64,000 bases of DNA from Pseudomonadota bacterium (GTDB lineage: Bacteria > Pseudomonadota > Alphaproteobacteria > Puniceispirillales > Puniceispirillaceae): contig JAQCEA010000002.1 in NCBI GenBank assembly GCA_027620495.1, positions 167,398 through 231,397 of the forward strand, written 5' to 3'. Position 1 is the first letter of the stretch; every line of letters starts with the position of its first letter. A program made the position numbers and the translations under genes. A model generated the notes under the pieces. The model saw only the letters and a program-made list of their open reading frames with translations, made no database searches and was not told the origin of the DNA. Shown here piece by piece: positions 60,038 through 64,000 of the stretch.

Positions 60038-61733
60038 GGGTGGCCTCCTCGTTACCAATCTTGAAATCAAGCATGAGTTTTTGGCGAATTGACGGCGAAT
60101 TTTCGTCAACAGGAAGAATGCCAAGCAGGGGGGCGATTTGTTCAACAATCGGCCGAATTGGCGGTGCCGCCACCCAACCAGCGGTGGCATAACCATGTGA
60201 ATGTTTCTGGCCCTTTGGCTCGTCAATCATGGTGATGATGACATAACGTGGGTCATGAACCGGAAATACAGCGGCAAAAGTTGTAACATTCGCCTTTTTG
60301 TCATAACCGCCAATCTTGATCTTTTCGGCTGTACCTGTTTTGCCGCCAACCATATAGCCGGGGGCTTCGGCAAGATTGCCACTGCCATCTACATGCGACA
60401 CCACAAGCCGCATCATAGAGCGCACAGCGCGCGTGGTGTTTTCAGAAAAAACACGTAATTTCAGCGGTGTATCACCAGTTTTGGATTTGATTAATGTTGG
60501 GGCTATCCAGTAACCAGTGCCACTAGCGGCGGCGATGGCGCTCGCCAGATGCACCATTGAAATTGAAATGCCATGACCATAGGACACAGTGACAGTGGTG
60601 CTTTTGCGCCATGTTGTTGGTGATAATGGTTTAGATGTTTCCGGGATTTCCAGCGGCAGCCGATCCAACAGGCCAAGCTTGTCCATATAGGCGCGCTGGG
60701 TCTCAGCGCCGATTTCCTCGGCGATACGGGCTGACCCAATATTTGACGAATAAACCATGATTTCAGGCACATTGAGCGGTCTGTTGCGCGGTTTGTAATC
60801 GGTGATGGTAAAGCGCGAAATCCGCATTGGTTTGCCCACATCAAACCTTTGATTGATTTCGGCGGCACCGGTTTCCAGCGCAATGGCGGTATTCAGCACC
60901 TTGAATGTCGACCCCATTTCATACAGGCCTTTTGTGGCACGGTTGAATCTGGCATCGGCATTGGCCAGGCCAAATTGATTAGGGTTGAAATCGGGCAGAG
61001 ATGCCGCGGCGAGAATCTCGCCTGAATGCATGTCCAGAATAACGCCAGCACCGCCAATGGCCTCAAACCGGTCAATTTGTTTATGAATTTCATGGCTGAT
61101 AATGGTTTGCAGGCCAATATCAAGGCTGAGCATGATATCTTCACCAGCTGACAAAATGGCGTTAAAAGATTTTTCGATGCCAGCGATGCCGATATGATCT
61201 GTATCAACAGCCCCTAGAATATGCGCCGCGGTCTGGCCGCGTGGATAAATACGTGTCATGCCTTTGGCAAAATAAACGCCGGGGATGCCTAGCTCTAAGA
61301 TTGCCGCATGCTGTTTTGGCGATAGCTGGCGGTCAAGTTCAACATATTTTGTTTTTTTGCTGAGCAAGGCGCGTAAATCAGCGCTGTTGTGATGCGGCAA
61401 AATCGCCGCAAGGCTGGTTGCGGCCGCATTCACATTCATTATTTCGCTGGGGTTTGCATGAAGAACAGTGATCGGCAGATTGCCAGCAAGCAACCGGCCC
61501 TCGCGATCTAAAATGCGGCCGCGCATGGCTGATGCGGCTTGGCCGTGGACCGCAAGACGCAGATTGGTATGCGCCTCTGCCAGCCCCACAATGCGCGTGC
61601 CAATTGTGCCAATAATGGCAACAGCAATGAACCCGCAAAATACCAGACGCACTTCAGCAATACGCCGTGATTTGGCGGGGTCGGGGCGGGCTGGCCAAAC
61701 CAGGTTCCGCAATTTTGCTAGCAATTGACGCAT
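60024..61733 (-). CDS. ftsI: Peptidoglycan D,D-transpeptidase FtsI (PBP3)
   Basis: FtsI cross-links septal peptidoglycan. The 569-residue protein has one N-terminal membrane segment (about 29-50), a non-catalytic periplasmic domain (RILDREGRLLAGN at 72-84) and the transpeptidase domain with the catalytic serine in MGSTFK, the second motif SSN in YSSNIGSARIAEE, and KTG in GGKTGTAEK. The C terminus ends shortly after the domain. It starts inside the end of ftsL (16-base overlap) and ends inside the murE start. Confidence 0.96.
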   Translation of the reverse strand: MRQLLAKLRNLVWPARPDPAKSRRIAEVRLVFCGFIAVAIIGTIGTRIVGLAEAHTNLRLAVHGQAASAMRGRILDREGRLLAGNLPITVLHANPSEIMNVNAAATSLAAILPHHNSADLRALLSKKTKYVELDRQLSPKQHAAILELGIPGVYFAKGMTRIYPRGQTAAHILGAVDTDHIGIAGIEKSFNAILSAGEDIMLSLDIGLQTIISHEIHKQIDRFEAIGGAGVILDMHSGEILAAASLPDFNPNQFGLANADARFNRATKGLYEMGSTFKVLNTAIALETGAAEINQRFDVGKPMRISRFTITDYKPRNRPLNVPEIMVYSSNIGSARIAEEIGAETQRAYMDKLGLLDRLPLEIPETSKPLSPTTWRKSTTVTVSYGHGISISMVHLASAIAAASGTGYWIAPTLIKSKTGDTPLKLRVFSENTTRAVRSMMRLVVSHVDGSGNLAEAPGYMVGGKTGTAEKIKIGGYDKKANVTTFAAVFPVHDPRYVIITMIDEPKGQKHSHGYATAGWVAAPPIRPIVEQIAPLLGILPVDENSPSIRQKLMLDFKIGNEEATLASY

Positions 61734-62035
61734 GATACCCTGTCTGCAGAATCTGTATCAGCCTGAAGACGCATGGGAATGGCGTCCAATGGCAGAATAC
61801 GATCCCGGCTAATCGGCTTCATATCCAACAGGCTGGCAGATAAATTCATCACCCGGTCGGGGCGTGATAGAAACGCCCACTCGGCCTCTAGCACCGCAAT
61901 ATCGCGCTGGGTTGTTGCAATCTCTGCTTGCAAGCGGCGCAGTTCGGCCTGTCGTTCATCTATGCCGGTTTTGACCTGATATAATGTGGTGCCAAGGCTT
62001 GCCAGAACAACGGCTGTCAAAATGATTATCCGCAT
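61718..62035 (-). CDS. ftsL: Cell division protein FtsL
   Basis: A 105-residue bitopic protein with an N-terminal membrane segment (about 3-20) and a coiled-coil periplasmic region (about 26-55, GIDERQAELRRLQAEIATTQ and onward), followed by SRPDRVMNLSASLLDMKPIS. Sequence conservation is low in FtsL, but its size, layout and place between rsmH and ftsI identify it. It forms the FtsQ-FtsL-FtsB complex that activates FtsW-FtsI. AGGAG lies 8 bases before ATG 62035, inside the end of rsmH (10-base overlap). Confidence 0.88.
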   Translation of the reverse strand: MRIIILTAVVLASLGTTLYQVKTGIDERQAELRRLQAEIATTQRDIAVLEAEWAFLSRPDRVMNLSASLLDMKPISRDRILPLDAIPMRLQADTDSADRVSCVNC

Positions 62036-63033
62036 GCAACAGTCTCCTGATTGGCTGACATATAGACCGGGGCGTTGGTGCGCCGTGCGATGCGCAGTTT
62101 GGCTGAACGCGCACGGCTATTGACGCGGCATTCTTCTTTGCTTGGCAGCACAGCTTTACGTGCAACAAGGTCAAAGCTGGGGACCGCGCCATCGGCAATT
62201 GGCAGATGGCGTGACGGCCGCGCGGCATGCTGGCTTCGGGTTGTCAAAAACCGTTTTACAATACGGTCTTCAAGTGAATGAAAAGATACAACGGCCAAAA
62301 TACCATCTGGTTTCAGCAGTGACTCAACAGCGGCAAGCCCGCTGGCAAGTTCGTCAAGTTCGCGGTTCACATAAATCCGCAAAGCCTGAAAACTGCGCGT
62401 TGCCGGATCAATCTGCCCCGGTTTTTTTGATGGCATGACCGAATAAATAATCTCGGCAAGTTGCGCGGTAGATGTAATGGGTGTTGTTTCGCGGGCTGTC
62501 ACAATGGCACGGGCAATCCGGCGCGAGGCTTTTTCCTCGCCATATTCCCACAAAATTTGCGCTAGATCGCGGGCATCACTCTGCATCACAATATCCGCCG
62601 CGCTGGTACCAGATTTTGACATACGCATATCAAGCGGCCCATCACTGCGGAAAGAAAAACCGCGGTCAGCTTGATCAAGCTGGGTGGAACAAACGCCAAG
62701 ATCAAATGCCGCACCGTCAAGTTTTTCCGGTGCGCCATTCCGCAAGCCATGTGGCTTTGGCGGCAGGTTTTTGATCAATGTCGACATATCGGAAAAACAG
62801 CCCTCGACCAGAGCAAACCGACCGGCAAATTCTTCTTGCATGGCGGCGCCCCGCTGGATCGCATCCGGGTCACGGTCGATCGCCACAACACAGCAATCAG
62901 CCCGTTCGAGAAGCGCGCGGCTATACCCACCATTACCAAAGGTGGCATCTAGATAATAATGACCGTCAGTTGGCCCAAGTGCATCCACCACCTCTTGCAA
63001 TAGAACGGAATGATGGAGCATGTCAGGTGCCAT
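62026..63033 (-). CDS. rsmH: 16S rRNA (cytosine-1402-N4) methyltransferase RsmH
   Basis: RsmH (MraW) methylates N4 of C1402 in the decoding centre of 16S rRNA using AdoMet. The 335-residue protein starts MAPDMLHHSVLLQEVVDAL and has the AdoMet motif YLDATFGNGGYSRALLE, ALDLGVCSTQLDQADRGFSF-like AAFDLGVCSTQLDQADRGFS, TARSFQALRIYVNREL and VVSFHSLEDRIVKRFL. ATG 63033 overlaps the mraZ stop by one base (TAATG); the frame extends upstream to 63159 but that part is within mraZ. Confidence 0.96.
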   Translation of the reverse strand: MAPDMLHHSVLLQEVVDALGPTDGHYYLDATFGNGGYSRALLERADCCVVAIDRDPDAIQRGAAMQEEFAGRFALVEGCFSDMSTLIKNLPPKPHGLRNGAPEKLDGAAFDLGVCSTQLDQADRGFSFRSDGPLDMRMSKSGTSAADIVMQSDARDLAQILWEYGEEKASRRIARAIVTARETTPITSTAQLAEIIYSVMPSKKPGQIDPATRSFQALRIYVNRELDELASGLAAVESLLKPDGILAVVSFHSLEDRIVKRFLTTRSQHAARPSRHLPIADGAVPSFDLVARKAVLPSKEECRVNSRARSAKLRIARRTNAPVYMSANQETVACG

Positions 63034-63515
63034 TATCGATCCCCGCTGTCGGTGGTTGACCGAGACGCGCCCCGGCCAAGGCGAAGGCTGGGCAGGCCAT
63101 CGGTTTTGGCCCGCGCCCGCGCATTTGCCTCGCGACTGCGATAACGTTCTGGTAGCCAAATCTGGAAAGAACGGCCGATGCCAGCATAAAGTGCGGTCTC
63201 ATTCAGTTCGGCAAATTCGATAAAGTCAGCGCTCAGCATGATACGACCTTCGGCATCAAGCTTCATTTCCTGTGCGCTCGATAACATGGTCTGCAAGGTG
63301 GCAACTTCGCTAGACAAGCTGTCCATGCTGTCAATGGCGTCAACAATCTGTTCAATCCGTTCAGCGCCACACCCCTCAAGGCATGGCTCGGTCAGCGATT
63401 TGAATAGAAATAGGGGGTCGCGGCGGCGTTCCAGCACCGCGCGGAAAGGGGCCGGTACGGATAGGCGCCCTTTTTTATCAATGCGATTCTCAAATGTGGA
63501 TAAAAATAATTCCAC
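63033..63515 (-). CDS. mraZ: Transcriptional regulator MraZ
   Basis: MraZ is an AbrB-like DNA-binding protein that represses its own dcw operon in E. coli. The 160-residue protein has two swapped-hairpin repeats, each with the DXXGR-type motif: NRIDKKGRLSVPAPFR (about 11-26) and LDAEGRIMLSADF (about 92-104). The start is GTG 63515, with GAGG just upstream and AGGAG a little farther. It heads the 18-kb dcw transcript. Candidate binding sites (TGGGN repeats) lie about 170-220 bases upstream. Confidence 0.95.
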   Translation of the reverse strand: MELFLSTFENRIDKKGRLSVPAPFRAVLERRRDPLFLFKSLTEPCLEGCGAERIEQIVDAIDSMDSLSSEVATLQTMLSSAQEMKLDAEGRIMLSADFIEFAELNETALYAGIGRSFQIWLPERYRSREANARARAKTDGLPSLRLGRGASRSTTDSGDR

Positions 63516-63542
63516 TTAACCTCGAGCTCCTGCGTTTCATCC

Positions 63543-63617
63543 GTACCGACCAATCCGAGCCTTGGTTGCCAAAACCGCCCGGTACTCTTCAACACGCCAG
63601 CGGCGCCTGGTGAAGAG
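63543..63617 (-). other. Structured leader of mraZ
   Basis: Between the putative promoter and the mraZ start the sequence can form two adjacent stem-loops. One pairs CTCTTCA (63585-63591) with TGAAGAG (63611-63617), stacked directly on CCAG/CTGG (63597-63600 with 63607-63610) with a five-base bulge. The other pairs GTACCG (63543-63548) with CGGTAC (63580-63585) and contains smaller TTGG/CCAA stems. They share one base. There is no T tract. Confidence 0.55.
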
Positions 63618-63687
63618 ATCCCAATTTTGAACTGATTTGCCGAGATTTGACTTGGGAGGTAGCCGCAATCCCCAGCAAATCCTAAAA

Positions 63688-63732
63688 TGGGATATTATGG
63701 GATATCATGGGATTTTATGGACGTCAATGGGT
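63688..63732. promoter_or_regulatory. Candidate MraZ operator: TGGGN repeats at exact 10-bp period
   Basis: TGGGA occurs at 63688, 63698 and 63708, TGGAC at 63718 and TGGGT at 63728: five units, each exactly 10 bases apart, four of them matching TGGGN. E. coli MraZ binds TGGGN direct repeats separated by five bases, which is the same period. A further TGGGA is at 63749. The repeats read on the strand opposite to mraZ transcription. Confidence 0.8.
63699..63727 (-). promoter_or_regulatory. Putative mraZ (dcw) promoter overlapping the operator
   Basis: On the minus strand TTGACG (63727-63722) is followed after 17 bases by TATCCC (63704-63699). Both hexamers lie within the TGGGN repeat array, so bound MraZ would block polymerase. 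Transcription would start near 63692 and give a leader of about 177 bases. The -10 match is modest, so this is a candidate only. Confidence 0.42.
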
Positions 63733-63756
63733 TTTGCCCATTTCTTCATGGGAAAA

Positions 63757-63880
63757 TGTAATCTTTTCAATTAGTTAATATTAGAAATAAACAATGATAT
63801 ATAACCCACTGAATAATCGTATTATTTATATTATTGTTCTATTTTTGTTCTTATTTATGCAAATTGATGCTTATGCCAAA
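63757..63880. other. A+T-rich block upstream of the mraZ operator
   Basis: Roughly 120 bases of about 80% A+T with runs such as TATTATTTATATTATT separate the operator from the right-hand edge. No open frame or RNA motif is seen. It may act as an UP element or bend DNA for the dcw promoter. Confidence 0.5.
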
Positions 63881-63969
63881 TCTTGTGGCAAATTAGGGGG
63901 CCAATAACCGGCCCACTGGTCGGCGCTTATGCCGTCAAGATGGGGGCGCTTGATGTATGGGCGGGAGGT

Positions 63970-63997
63970 AAAAACGCCTCAAATAGGGGGTGTTTTT
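63970..63997. terminator. Terminator-like hairpin at the right edge
   Basis: AAAAACGCCTC (63970-63980) pairs with GGGGGTGTTTTT (63986-63997) through five A-T pairs and a G/C-rich core that includes two G-U pairs (when read as plus-strand RNA). Six T residues end it. It could end a gene entering from the right or a plus-strand transcript; which one cannot be told at the edge. Confidence 0.45.
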
Positions 63998-64000
63998 TGG

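Noticed and set aside
63869..63933. Direct repeat GCTTATGCC at 63869-63877 and 63925-63933
   Set aside because: A single 9-bp repeat 56 bases apart near the edge is weak evidence for any element.
63860..64000. RNase P RNA gene (rnpB), which lies near mraZ in some alphaproteobacteria
   Set aside because: None of the conserved RNase P segments could be recognised on either strand within the bases available here. It could lie beyond the edge.
63929..64000. A short plus-strand open frame starting at ATG 63929 and open to the edge
   Set aside because: Only 24 codons are visible, with no ribosome-binding site, and it runs through a terminator-like hairpin.

Overview
The window is a gene-dense, chromosomal housekeeping segment of an alphaproteobacterium. 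The evidence is gene order: a complete dcw cell-division/peptidoglycan cluster running from mraZ to ftsZ and followed by lpxC, bamD, recN and ligA; a yebC-ruvCAB-ybgC-tolQRAB-pal-cpoB-tilS-ftsH-folP-glmM series; an alpha-type serC-serA pair; and rpoH-rluD-DUF6476. Base composition is close to 50% G+C by eye. A marine SAR116-like lineage would fit, but that is inference. No insertion sequence, prophage, CRISPR array, tRNA or rRNA was seen, and codon use looks uniform.

Layout. 1-5634 (minus): transketolase, GAPDH, elongation factor P, an inositol-monophosphatase (SuhB) family gene, and a MotA/TolQ/ExbB-like channel gene cut by the left edge. 5943-9196 (plus): DUF4164 protein, zapA, a candidate 6S RNA, 5-formyl-THF cyclo-ligase, a YmdB-type phosphoesterase and yebC. 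9209-23458 (plus): Holliday-junction genes ruvCAB, the Tol-Pal envelope system, tilS, ftsH, folP and glmM, mostly with overlapping or closely spaced frames. 23598-27854 (plus): serC, serA and purA, with a candidate structured leader before serC. 27903-30798: rpoH and rluD (minus), DUF6476 (plus) and a small YggT-like membrane protein (minus). 31000-32679 (plus): ABC-F protein EttA. 32711-34188 (minus): lipid-asymmetry genes mlaA and mlaC. 34281-39231 (plus): UvrD/PcrA helicase, prmA and an aminopeptidase P. 39239-43831 (minus): bamD, recN, ligA. 43974-63515 (minus): lpxC and the dcw cluster.

How the genes work together. The minus-strand block makes UDP-MurNAc-pentapeptide (murC, D, E, F, ddl, murB), converts it to lipid I and II (mraY, murG) and polymerises and cross-links it at the septum (ftsW, ftsI) under FtsZ/A/Q/L control. 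LpxC (lipid A), BamD (outer-membrane proteins), Mla (phospholipid asymmetry) and Tol-Pal (outer-membrane constriction) add the outer-membrane side, and GlmM feeds UDP-GlcNAc to both peptidoglycan and lipid A.

The most informative non-coding signals are: five TGGGN repeats at an exact 10-bp period upstream of mraZ (candidate MraZ operator) overlapping a plausible promoter; a structured mraZ leader; a strong terminator after ftsZ; a terminator after pal; a potential pseudoknot before serC; and a 6S-like RNA between zapA and the cyclo-ligase gene. I did not find a convincing, wholly new system; the best leads are regulatory.
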